Positions 8,821 through 15,505 of a stretch of 15,505 bases of DNA are shown here, in pieces. The notes beneath the pieces were generated by a model. It was not told where the DNA came from, did not search any database, and worked only from the letters and a program-made list of their open reading frames with translations. The translations under genes were made by a program, and so were the position numbers. The DNA is taken from NCBI GenBank assembly GCA_946549475.1, contig CAMNQO010000021.1, forward strand, positions 1 through 15,505, in the 5' to 3' direction. The DNA is from an uncultured Bacteroidales bacterium (GTDB taxonomy: Bacteria > Bacteroidota > Bacteroidia > Bacteroidales > UBA932). The number at the start of each line of letters is the position of its first letter. Positions within the stretch are counted from its first letter, which is position 1.

Positions 8821-9587
8821 TCCGAAGCCTTCATCCAGCCTTGCCGGCCGTCGGAGAGTTCTATGTTTTTCCATGCACCCACAGCATCCAGCAGGCGGAC
8901 TTTGGTCCCCTCATGCAGGATGAAGAGGCTCGAAGCGCCCTCGTCCGTAGGCGAACTGCGCACTTCTACGACACTGCGCACGATGACGGCGCTGTCCCGG
9001 GCCGTGTATTCCACCTTCTGGCGATGGGCAAAAGCGAGCGAAGAAGCCGCGATGAGCAGGGCTGCCAGGCCACAGAAGAAATCCCGCTTGCGTGCCCCCG
9101 GCCCATCCTGCAGGAAGAACAACACCACAAAGAGCAGGGCGAGCGCCAGCATAACCAGGAAAATCCAGGTCCAGGCATTGGCAGACAAGAGGTTGCGTAC
9201 ATTGCGGAAGAAAGTTACGAAAATCAGTTCCGGCACTTGTTCGATGTCATCCACGGTGAAAGCGCGGGCAATCTCGAGATTGTAGCGGGCATCATCCATC
9301 GAGGGGTCCGCCTTGAGGGCTTTTTCATACTGGAGGATGGCGTGGCCGTAGTCCTTGTTTTTGAAACAGGCATTGCCCCAGTTGTAGTGCAGGTCGGCGG
9401 ATTGCAGTCCCAAGGCGGCAATGGAGGCATAAGCCCTGGCCGCGTCCTCATAGTTGCCGGCACTGTAGTCCGCGGTGGCTTTGTTCCAGAGGGAATCGAC
9501 ATAATTGTCCGCCGCATGGGCAGCGGGCGCTCCTGCGAGCAGGAGTCCGGCCAGCAGGACCGGAAGGATGTTTTTCTTGTCAGTCAT
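8805..9587 (-). other. BatE module of the fused gene, with possible internal start
   Basis: This marks the C-terminal 260 codons, which on their own look like a complete BatE: ATG at 9587, basic MTDKK, hydrophobic core, AHA signal-peptidase-like site, TPR repeats, two TM helices and an SH3-like domain. No clear ribosome-binding site precedes the ATG. In the +1 frame the same bases read ATGA with an in-frame TGA, the overlap type used at other junctions in this operon. That is what would remain if BatD once ended here in the other frame. Whether this part is ever a separate protein cannot be told from sequence. Confidence 0.45.
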
Positions 9588-11411
9588 CCGGGCATCCAAG
9601 GTTGAAATCAATTGTTCGGCCTGGTCAAAATGCCTTTGCATCGCTTCCTGTCCGTCGGAAGGACTGTAGCGGGCCATTTCGCAGGCATCCAGCAGGGCGA
9701 TGAAGGCCTGCGCATCTTCAGCCCCCACCTGCCGCCGCATCAGTTCCTCTTGCAGATTGTCCTTGGTGAAACGGGCCGTCGGCATATTGAGTTTGTCGCA
9801 GGCAAATCCCACCAGCGCCTTGTGCAACTCCTCGTAGAAGGCTGCGACAATGTGCTTGTCCAACAAGACCTTGGCCTGTTTCAAACGCTTGCGGGCCATC
9901 CGGGTGGCCGTGCGTTTGCGGGATCCGGCGACATCCGCGTTGCGCCGGCGGCGGACCAGACCGGCGGTCAGCGCCACGGCGCTTGTGGCCAGCAGGAGGC
10001 ATACGATCAGGAAGAAGGACTTGCTTCCCAGGAAAAAAGGATCGTCGGCATGGAGTCCTTTGTTTTCCGTATGGATGAACCGGATGTCGCTGCCGAGGTC
10101 TTTGACACCCTTCTTGTTGCTGCCTGCGATGATGATTTGCGGGTCGGCTGCGGCTCCGGCCGTCTCTTCCCCCCGGATGACCGCCAGCGGAAGGGCGGTC
10201 GTGGAGCGCGTCACATAGGCCTTGGCGGACAGATCGTACCAGGCGTACTCGACGGGCTGGATGGTAAAATCACCCCAACTGCGGGGAATGAAGGGATATT
10301 CGTAGGTCCGGCTGCCGGAAATGCCGCCCGAACTTTTGTCGATCTGGTCGCTGACTTTGACATCATAGACTTCGAAATCGGGCGGAAAATGGACTTTCGG
10401 GGCTTCCAGCAGGGAGAGATTGCCCCGCCCCTTGACCGTCACGAAAAGGGAGGCGGCCTCATGGGTCTTGAGGCTGTCGCGGCTGACACGGGCGCTGACG
10501 CTGAACTGGCCGACACCTCCGCAGAAAGCGGCGGGAGAGGGACGGGGAAGGTCGCGGACGGTCACGGTGACGGGATCGGTCGTCACACGCCGGCGCAGGG
10601 TGGTGTAGTCGTCGAAAAAGCCGTCAAAAATGCTCCCGGTGTTGCGGGAGATGCGCTGATAGACCAGACAGACCATTTCGGCCGGCTCGATGACGAGTTT
10701 GCCGCTTTTCTGGGGAATGATGACATAATCCTTGATGGTCGCGGCATTGTAGATGGCGCCTTGGTAATTCTCCCGGACGAAACGGATATCTCCGTCGGGG
10801 GTGACATCCTGGCTCCAGAAACTGTTGAAAGAAGGCAGTTTCACATCGTCGAATCCGGTGATATTGACCCGCTGGTAGAGTTTGAGGGTCGCACGGACGG
10901 GCTCGCCGAGCGTGACGCTGCGCTTGTCGAGCACCATCTTGAGGATGATGTCACCGCCGGCATCCGCCTTTTCCGCGGACGGAGCGGAAGCGCCCGGCTG
11001 CGCAGGGGCGGAGGGGGTCTGCGAAGAGGCCGCTCCGACCACCTCGATGCGTCTTTCCGGGGATGCGAGCCGCTTCCCCTTGGTGGTCAGGCTGGCGGAA
11101 GGAAGGGTAAAGACGCCGGGACGGGCGACCAGCAGCACATAGGTATAACTGCGCCGCACCGTCTTGGTCGCTTTGCCGTTGACTATGCTGATGCTGGTGG
11201 AACTCCCCTGCTGCGGTCCCCATACGACCTGGAAATCCGCTCCGGCATCCCAACTGAAATCAGAGACGGACTCGTTGCCGTCATAGACGAAACTCACATT
11301 GAATTGCTCGCCGACCGCCACGAGATTGGGCGCCTCGACCGTAAGGCTTTGGGCCCGTCCGCTGAAAACCGAGACGGCAAGCAAGATGACAAAAATGACT
11401 GCCCGTTTCAT
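8805..11411 (-). CDS. batD: Fused BatD-BatE aerotolerance-operon protein
   Basis: This 868-residue protein joins two genes usually separate in Bacteroidetes Bat operons. The BatD part (about 1-608) has a signal peptide (MKRAVIFVILLAVSVFSGRA), a large beta-rich periplasmic region with the BatD 'oxygen tolerance' pattern (KRSVTLGEPVRATLKLYQRV), a TM helix at about 466-486 followed by RRRR, and a cytosolic helical module. The BatE part (609-868) starts with its own Met and signal-like segment (LLAGLLLAGAPAAHA), then TPR repeats (about 635-715; YNWGNACFKNKDYGHAILQY), TM helices at about 743-766 and 774-793, and a C-terminal bacterial SH3-like domain (about 800-868). I chose the ATG at 11411, which shares one base with the BatC stop (TAATG); a TTG at 11417 is less likely. 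Alternatively BatE is made by internal initiation at 9587, or a small frameshift or sequencing error has joined the genes. Confidence 0.9.
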   Translation of the reverse strand: MKRAVIFVILLAVSVFSGRAQSLTVEAPNLVAVGEQFNVSFVYDGNESVSDFSWDAGADFQVVWGPQQGSSTSISIVNGKATKTVRRSYTYVLLVARPGVFTLPSASLTTKGKRLASPERRIEVVGAASSQTPSAPAQPGASAPSAEKADAGGDIILKMVLDKRSVTLGEPVRATLKLYQRVNITGFDDVKLPSFNSFWSQDVTPDGDIRFVRENYQGAIYNAATIKDYVIIPQKSGKLVIEPAEMVCLVYQRISRNTGSIFDGFFDDYTTLRRRVTTDPVTVTVRDLPRPSPAAFCGGVGQFSVSARVSRDSLKTHEAASLFVTVKGRGNLSLLEAPKVHFPPDFEVYDVKVSDQIDKSSGGISGSRTYEYPFIPRSWGDFTIQPVEYAWYDLSAKAYVTRSTTALPLAVIRGEETAGAAADPQIIIAGSNKKGVKDLGSDIRFIHTENKGLHADDPFFLGSKSFFLIVCLLLATSAVALTAGLVRRRRNADVAGSRKRTATRMARKRLKQAKVLLDKHIVAAFYEELHKALVGFACDKLNMPTARFTKDNLQEELMRRQVGAEDAQAFIALLDACEMARYSPSDGQEAMQRHFDQAEQLISTLDARMTDKKNILPVLLAGLLLAGAPAAHAADNYVDSLWNKATADYSAGNYEDAARAYASIAALGLQSADLHYNWGNACFKNKDYGHAILQYEKALKADPSMDDARYNLEIARAFTVDDIEQVPELIFVTFFRNVRNLLSANAWTWIFLVMLALALLFVVLFFLQDGPGARKRDFFCGLAALLIAASSLAFAHRQKVEYTARDSAVIVRSVVEVRSSPTDEGASSLFILHEGTKVRLLDAVGAWKNIELSDGRQGWMKASDLEII

Positions 11412-12175
11412 TACCAATTCTTCTCCCGTTTCTTTTTACCGACCAGCGCGGCCTTTTCCTTCTCCACTTTATCCTGGGTCTGTTTTTCTTTCTCCTGAAT
11501 AGCCTGGAGCATCTGCTGGGCCGCTTGCGGGCTCATCTGCTGCTCCTGCGGCTGCTGTCCGCCCTCATCCGGTTTCCGGTCCTGGTCCTGCTTCCGGTCC
11601 TGATTCTTATTCTGGTCTTTATCTTGATTCTGGTCCTGATTCTGATTCTGGTCCTGATTCCGATCCTTGTCCTGCCGGTCTTGGTCCTGATTCTGGTCCT
11701 GATTCTGCTGCTGTTGTTGCTGCTGTTGTTGTTGCTGCTCGTATTTGGCCTTGGCATAGAGATAATTCTCCTTGGCATCCAAGTCCCCGGGATTTTCCAG
11801 CAATGACTTCTTATAAGCCTCGACGGCCTGTCCCCAATCCTCCCGGGCCGCACAGACATTGCCCAGATTGTAGTTGAAATCGCCTTTGTACGGGCTCTCG
11901 TCGGCCGTCTTCGAGACACTCTGCATCACTTTCATCGCCTGGTCGTAGTCTTCCAGGCGGTAGAGGGTATTGGCCAGGTTGTAGTTGGCATCCACCGAGG
12001 AAGAATCTTTGACCAGCGCCCTGCGGTAATCCAGTTCCGCCTTGCGGTAGCGGGATTTGTCGAAATGGCGGTTGCCGCCCCGGATGTCCTTGATCCGGTC
12101 ATCGACGGCTCCCGCGCCCTGGCACAGCAGCAAGAGACTCACCAGCAGCAGGATATGTTTTCCCAAATTATGCAT
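11411..12175 (-). CDS. batC: BatC, exported TPR protein with poly-Q/NQD tail
   Basis: This 254-residue protein starts with a Sec signal peptide (about residues 1-23, GKHILLLVSLLLLCQGAGA), so it acts in the periplasm. TPR-like repeats cover about residues 30-145 (ANYNLANTLYRLEDYDQAM; FNYNLGNVCAAREDWGQAV), suited to binding partner proteins. They are followed by 11 consecutive glutamines (147-157), an N/Q/D/K/R-rich low-complexity tract (about 158-200) and a charged C-terminal helix ending KKKREKNW. The ATG at 12175 overlaps the BatB stop by 8 bp (ATGCATAA); the frame is open further upstream but only as a shadow of BatB. Place in the operon between BatB and BatD is the usual one. The low-complexity tail is common in kind among BatC proteins, but its length is likely strain-variable. 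Confidence 0.9.
   Translation of the reverse strand: MHNLGKHILLLVSLLLLCQGAGAVDDRIKDIRGGNRHFDKSRYRKAELDYRRALVKDSSSVDANYNLANTLYRLEDYDQAMKVMQSVSKTADESPYKGDFNYNLGNVCAAREDWGQAVEAYKKSLLENPGDLDAKENYLYAKAKYEQQQQQQQQQQQNQDQNQDQDRQDKDRNQDQNQNQDQNQDKDQNKNQDRKQDQDRKPDEGGQQPQEQQMSPQAAQQMLQAIQEKEKQTQDKVEKEKAALVGKKKREKNW
11575..11737 (-). repeat. Degenerate tandem repeat inside batC (poly-Q and NQDQ units)
   Basis: On the coding strand, bases 11737-11705 are eleven CAG/CAA codons. Below that, to about 11575, an imperfect 6/12-bp repeat of AATCAGGAC(C)-like units encodes NQDQ, NQDK, DRNQ and related runs. Codon mixing (CAG with CAA, AAT with AAC, GAC with GAT) means the units are not identical, so slippage is probably slower than at a pure repeat. 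The tract stays in frame and keeps batC open. Confidence 0.85.
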
Positions 12176-13172
12176 CGAACCATTGTTTTTTGAATTTTCG
12201 CTCCGACAGCCCCATGGCAAGGAGCAGCAAGACCAGCGCCGCCGCGAAACAGTACATAAACAATTCGTTGTATTCCTCAAAAACCACCGCGTCAAACTTT
12301 TCCTTGTCCATTTTCCGGATGCTGTCGATAATGGGGTTGAGTCCGAACTCGCTGTTGCCCGCCCGCACATAGGCACCCCCGCCCGCAGAAGCGATTTCGC
12401 GCAGGGTGGATTCGTCCAGCCGGGACACGACGATGTTGCCGTCCTTGTCCTTGATGTATTCCCCGCCCATGGGGATGGGCTTTCCTTCCGGCGAGCCGAC
12501 ACCGATGGTGAAGATGCGCACCCCGCTGTCAAAGGCGTCCCTGGCCATTTTGACGGGATCATCCTCGTGATTCTCGCCGTCCGTGATGACAATGACCACG
12601 CGGCTTTTCTCGCTCTGCGGACTGAAAGACTTGACCGACAGGCGGATGGCATCGGCGATGGCCGTTCCCTGGACGGGGACGGATTCGTTGGACACGGAGG
12701 AGAGGAACATCTTGGCGGACACATAATCCGTCGTGATAGGCAACTGGACGAAGGAACTCCCGGCGAAAATCACCAGGCCGATGCGGTCGCCGCTCAGGCG
12801 GTCCACCAACTTGGACACGGCCAGTTTGGCCCGTTCCAGCCGGTTGGGGGCATAGTCCTCGGCCAACATCGAGTTGGACACATCGAGGGCAATCATGATT
12901 TCCACGCCCTTGCTCTCTTTGCGGGAGAGTTTGGCGCCCACTTGCGGACGGGACGCACCGATGACGACAAAGGCGTAGGAGAGCGTAAGCAAGATGATTT
13001 TGACCCAGGCCTTGGCCGGCGACACCGAAGGCATCATTTTCCGGACGAGGGCCTCATCGCCGAGGGTGCGCAGACGGCGGCGGCGCAAATAGCGGCCCAG
13101 TCCGTACAGCAGGGGGATGAGGGGCACGCCGAGCAGCAGCCAGAGGAGCATATAACGGGCAAAGACAATCAC
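12168..13172 (-). CDS. batB: BatB, membrane-anchored von Willebrand A domain protein
   Basis: This 334-residue protein has an N-terminal TM segment (about 4-24), an RRRRLR cytosolic stretch, a second TM segment (about 58-75) and a periplasmic vWA domain (about 88-280), ending with a C-terminal TM helix (about 308-326) and a basic tail. The MIDAS metal site is intact: DVSNS (Asp97, Ser99, Ser101), a conserved Thr region in VPVQGTAIADA, and TDGENHED. BatB proteins are paired with BatA in Bat operons and probably bind partners through the metal site. The start is a GTG at 13172 that overlaps the BatA stop as GTGA and is preceded by a perfect AAGGAGG at 5 nt spacing; an ATG seven codons in (13151) is a weaker alternative because it would cut the first TM segment. 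Confidence 0.93.
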   Translation of the reverse strand: MIVFARYMLLWLLLGVPLIPLLYGLGRYLRRRRLRTLGDEALVRKMMPSVSPAKAWVKIILLTLSYAFVVIGASRPQVGAKLSRKESKGVEIMIALDVSNSMLAEDYAPNRLERAKLAVSKLVDRLSGDRIGLVIFAGSSFVQLPITTDYVSAKMFLSSVSNESVPVQGTAIADAIRLSVKSFSPQSEKSRVVIVITDGENHEDDPVKMARDAFDSGVRIFTIGVGSPEGKPIPMGGEYIKDKDGNIVVSRLDESTLREIASAGGGAYVRAGNSEFGLNPIIDSIRKMDKEKFDAVVFEEYNELFMYCFAAALVLLLLAMGLSERKFKKQWFDA

Positions 13173-14155
13173 GGCAACCTCCTTATCAACAGGATTTCAA
13201 ACAAAAAGTACAGGAGCATCAGCACGAGGGCGGCCAGGGCGTATTTCTCGTAGAGTTCCTGATAGACCGGGAAACTGTCCACGCTGATACGGGAAGTCTC
13301 CATCTTGCCGATTTCCGCATAGATTTCGGCCAGTTTCGTCTTGTCCGTGGCCCGGAAATAGCGTCCGCCCGTCCGGGCTGCGATGTCCCGGAGCACATCT
13401 TCATCGATCTTGACTTCCACATCCTGGATTCTCGGTCCCCAGGGCGTCATCACGGGATAAGGGGCCGTACCGTTGGCACCCACGCCGATGGTATAGACGC
13501 GCACGCCGTATTCCTGGGCAATCTGGGCGGAAGTCTGCGGAGTGATGCTGCCGCAGTTGTTGACACCGTCCGTCATCAGGATGACGACCCGGCTCTTGGC
13601 ATCGCTGTCTTTGACACGGGCGACAGCCGTAGCCAGACCGTCTCCGATGGCGGTGCCGTCTTCGATCAGGTCGGTCTGGATTTCTTTCATCAGATTGATG
13701 AGGGAAGCGCGGTCGGTCGTCAGCGGGCATTGGGTATAACTCTCGCCGGCAAATACGACGATGGCCATCCGGTCGGTCGGCCGGCCGGCGATAAATTCGA
13801 TGGCGATGTCTTTGGCGGCACTCAGGCGGTCCGGGGCGAAATCACGGGCCAGCATACTGGTCGAGACATCCATCGTCAGCACGATGTCGATGCCTTCCGC
13901 ATTGACGGTCTCAAGGGTGGAGGAGGAGCGGGGACGGGCCGTGGCGACGATGAGCAGGGCCATCACGGCCGTCAGCAGGGCCATCGGAAGATGGCAGAGG
14001 ATTTCGGTCACGACGCTGGCACCTTTCTTCCAGGGAGCCAGCGTGGAGACACGCATGTGGGGCACGCGCCCCGTCCACTCGCGATAGACATACAAGGCGA
14101 GCAGGGCGAGGGGGATAAGTTCCAGCCACAGGATATCGGGATACTCGAAAAACAT
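13169..14155 (-). CDS. batA: BatA, membrane-anchored von Willebrand A domain protein
   Basis: This 328-residue protein is the first of two related vWA proteins in the operon. It has an N-terminal TM segment (about 8-24, LELIPLALLALYVYREW), a second TM segment (about 50-70), a periplasmic vWA domain (about 85-270) and a C-terminal TM helix (about 303-323). The MIDAS site is intact: DVSTS (Asp96, Ser98, Ser100), DGTAIGDG, and TDGVNNCG. The ATG at 14155 follows the upstream stop by 1 bp (TGAGATG) and begins MFFEYPDILWLEL, the normal N-terminus of BatA-like proteins; an arginine-rich extension upstream to 14230 is a shadow of the neighbouring gene. Together with BatB it probably forms the metal-dependent protein-binding core of the Bat complex. 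Confidence 0.94.
   Translation of the reverse strand: MFFEYPDILWLELIPLALLALYVYREWTGRVPHMRVSTLAPWKKGASVVTEILCHLPMALLTAVMALLIVATARPRSSSTLETVNAEGIDIVLTMDVSTSMLARDFAPDRLSAAKDIAIEFIAGRPTDRMAIVVFAGESYTQCPLTTDRASLINLMKEIQTDLIEDGTAIGDGLATAVARVKDSDAKSRVVILMTDGVNNCGSITPQTSAQIAQEYGVRVYTIGVGANGTAPYPVMTPWGPRIQDVEVKIDEDVLRDIAARTGGRYFRATDKTKLAEIYAEIGKMETSRISVDSFPVYQELYEKYALAALVLMLLYFLFEILLIRRLP
13178..13184 (-). promoter_or_regulatory. Strong Shine-Dalgarno for batB
   Basis: The bases AAGGAGG sit 5 nt before the GTG of batB, inside the last codons of batA (Arg-Arg). They decide the GTG start over a downstream ATG. Other starts in this window lack such a match: those of the TolC-like, adaptor, batC and batD genes show none, and the RND and batA starts show only GGAG-like pieces. 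Confidence 0.6.
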
Positions 14156-14156
14156 C

Positions 14157-15173
14157 TCAGGCCTTCTCCTTCTCCTTTTCCTGTGCCGGCGCCTCCTGCT
14201 GCAATTGCTGCTCGTAGGTGGCGGTGACAAACTGCACGGCGAAGGGCACGACGGTGGCGTTTTCTTCGCGCGGCAAAGTCATCTTGGCAAATTTAACAAA
14301 GTCTGCGGTCTCGAACAGGTGCTGCAAGCCGGTGCGGAGCGTCATGTCGATGTCAGCGTCCTTGAGGGAGTCAAAGAGTTCACGGGTGGTCATCTCCATC
14401 GCGCTCACTCCGTAACGGGCCGCAATGTATTCCCGCAGGGCATCCGTGACACCGGAATAAAACTGTTTCTGCTTGTCTTCGGTCCAGTATTTGTCGCCCC
14501 GCCAGGCATCCAGCCGGCGCAGGGCCACGATGTGGGCGGGCTCGCGCTGCAAGATCTGCTCGTCGCGGCGGTGGAGGTAGCGGCGGACCAGGAAGACGGC
14601 CAGCGCGACAAGGGCCGCAAGGGCCAGCGAGCCGCCGATCCAGGGAAGCGTCTCCGCAAAGGTGACGGGATAGCCGATCTGCCGCTTGAGATCACGGACC
14701 TGGAAGGTCGCGGTGTCCACGGGCACCGTGAAATAAGTAATCTCCCGGCCATCAAAACGGAGGGTGTCCACGACACCGTCCTTGAACCATCTCTCCACGG
14801 CAATGCCGGGGAGGGTGAAAGTACCTTCCTCGAAGGAAGTGAGGACGGTGGAGAGTTCCAGGTCGCTGCGAACCTCCCCTTCCTTGTCGGTCCAGGATTT
14901 CAGGGTATCGATGTGCCAGTCCCGGACGGTCTCCAGCGAATCGGAAAGCACGCCCTGCCACTGCGGGGTCAGACGCGTGCCGTCGTACAGGCGGCTGATG
15001 CGTACCCCATAGCGTATCTGGTCGGCAATCAGCAGGGAGTCGCGCTCTTGCAGTTGCTGGAGAAACGCACTGTGCGGCTGTTTCCCGACCTCTTCTTTAT
15101 GCCCCATCGCACCGGCCGGAACCAGGCTGGCCAGCATCAGCACGAAAGGAAGGATATGACGGTAGCGTTTCAT
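14157..15173 (-). CDS. Unnamed Bat-operon membrane protein (periplasmic domain, TM, cytosolic helical module)
   Basis: This 338-residue protein lies between the DUF58 gene and batA, a position held by an uncharacterised protein in Bacteroidetes Bat operons. It has a signal peptide (about 1-23), a beta-rich periplasmic domain (about 60-170, with TFTLPGIAVERWFKDGVVDT), a TM helix (about 175-195) followed by RRYLHRRDE, and a cytosolic helical domain (about 205-325), then a Q/E/K-rich tail. The region from Phe238 (FYSGVTDALREYIAARYGV) resembles the cytosolic part of BatD from Phe525, so the two proteins share architecture. DUF4381-like proteins of Bat clusters in other phyla have a similar layout, but I cannot assign the family for certain. 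The ATG at 15173 overlaps the DUF58 stop by 4 bp. No enzymatic motif is visible. Confidence 0.85.
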   Translation of the reverse strand: MKRYRHILPFVLMLASLVPAGAMGHKEEVGKQPHSAFLQQLQERDSLLIADQIRYGVRISRLYDGTRLTPQWQGVLSDSLETVRDWHIDTLKSWTDKEGEVRSDLELSTVLTSFEEGTFTLPGIAVERWFKDGVVDTLRFDGREITYFTVPVDTATFQVRDLKRQIGYPVTFAETLPWIGGSLALAALVALAVFLVRRYLHRRDEQILQREPAHIVALRRLDAWRGDKYWTEDKQKQFYSGVTDALREYIAARYGVSAMEMTTRELFDSLKDADIDMTLRTGLQHLFETADFVKFAKMTLPREENATVVPFAVQFVTATYEQQLQQEAPAQEKEKEKA

Positions 15174-15505
15174 CTCTTTTTGAAGAAGGATATCAGCCCT
15201 TTTACATAATCTTCATCGGTGGCGATACGGACCGCATCGACGGCATAACGGCCCAGCATATCGCTTGTCTCTTCCCTGGCCGTGTCAAAATACCGCTTGT
15301 AGGCTTGCCGCACCTGCCTGAGAGAGGTGTCCACACGCATTGCGCGGCCGGTCTCGGCGTCTTTGACATGGACGATGCCCACATTGGGAAGGACGGTGTC
15401 GAGGGGATCATAAACCTCGATGACGGAGAGGTCGTGACGGGATGCGGCCACTTTGAGGGCATCCTCATAGCGCGGTTTCGCCTGTGCATCCAGGTCGATC
15501 ATATC
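15170..15505 (-). CDS. DUF58 domain protein, C-terminal part (5' end beyond window)
   Basis: Only the last 111 residues are present. The opening D-MIDLD, then a stretch of about 15 residues leading to ASRHDLSVIEVYDPLD, matches the conserved C-terminal half of DUF58 proteins, where an 'SDF' motif is followed by a helix, a His-Asp and a Val-x-Asp-Pro segment. DUF58 proteins have a vWA-like fold and sit next to MoxR ATPases and BatA/BatB in Bat operons. The tail (TDEDYVKGLISFFKKR) is the normal end for the family. The frame is open to the right edge, so the codon for Met at 15502 is internal, not a start. The stop overlaps the next gene as ATGA. Confidence 0.88.
   Translation of the reverse strand, partial: DMIDLDAQAKPRYEDALKVAASRHDLSVIEVYDPLDTVLPNVGIVHVKDAETGRAMRVDTSLRQVRQAYKRYFDTAREETSDMLGRYAVDAVRIATDEDYVKGLISFFKKR

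Noticed and set aside
9530..9545. GC-rich inverted repeat CTCCTGC-GA-GCAGGAG shortly after the BatE-module start
   Set aside because: It lies within codons for Leu-Leu-Leu-Ala-Gly-Ala of a signal-like segment, where such repeats arise easily; no U-run follows and no other evidence supports a terminator or regulator.
9612..11498. Plus-strand open frame of 628 codons opposite batD
   Set aside because: Antisense shadow with no domain; the minus strand has a signal peptide, TM helix and BatD features.
13768..13792. GGTCGGTCGGCCGGCCGGCG palindrome-like run
   Set aside because: It encodes Ala-Gly-Arg-Pro-Thr-Asp-Arg in the BatA vWA domain and is explained by GC-rich codon choice.

Overview
The window reads as chromosomal DNA from a GC-rich member of the order Bacteroidales (Alistipes-like or a related gut lineage; the genus cannot be fixed by eye). 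The evidence is a Bat (Bacteroides aerotolerance) operon of the Bacteroidetes type, mostly weak Shine-Dalgarno sequences, and a promoter that fits the Bacteroidetes -33/-7 consensus (TTTG ... TAnnTTTG). Every gene I can support is on the minus strand, so transcription runs from the right edge (15505) to the left edge (1). Coding density is extreme: the only intergenic space longer than 1 bp is the 41 bp at 8764-8804. I see no tRNA, rRNA, CRISPR array, insertion sequence or phage feature.

Region 1 (15505 down to 8805) is the Bat operon. In order of transcription it holds the C-terminal end of a DUF58 protein (cut by the window edge), an unnamed membrane protein of the Bat cluster, BatA and BatB (membrane-anchored von Willebrand A proteins with intact MIDAS motifs), BatC (exported TPR protein with a poly-Q/NQD tail), and one 868-residue protein that joins BatD to BatE. 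Junctions are 1-8 bp overlaps or a 1 bp gap, which suggests translational coupling. A MoxR-type AAA+ ATPase usually begins such operons and would lie beyond 15505. The operon is linked to aerotolerance in Bacteroides fragilis, but its molecular function is unsettled. The proteins look like an inner-membrane/periplasmic assembly: vWA domains from BatA/BatB, TPR domains from BatC/BatE, and large periplasmic domains from BatD and the unnamed protein.

Region 2 (8804-8764) is a compact control region with a good Bacteroidetes promoter and a 7-bp perfect inverted repeat directly downstream of its -7 element.

Region 3 (8763 down to 45) is a second operon: a secreted family GH2 beta-galactosidase, then a complete tripartite RND efflux system (lipoprotein membrane-fusion protein, RND transporter, TolC-like outer-membrane protein). 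The beta-galactosidase stop and the membrane-fusion start are 1 bp apart, and the pump genes overlap by 4 and 14 bp, so enzyme and pump are probably co-expressed from the promoter at about 8789-8820. A further gene may begin 1 bp after the TolC stop and run off the left edge.

Nothing here is clearly a wholly new system. The points most worth a second look are the BatD-BatE fusion with an internal signal-anchor, a helical module shared by BatD and the unnamed Bat protein, the coupling of a beta-galactosidase to an efflux pump behind one promoter/operator-like region, and the repeat-rich BatC tail.
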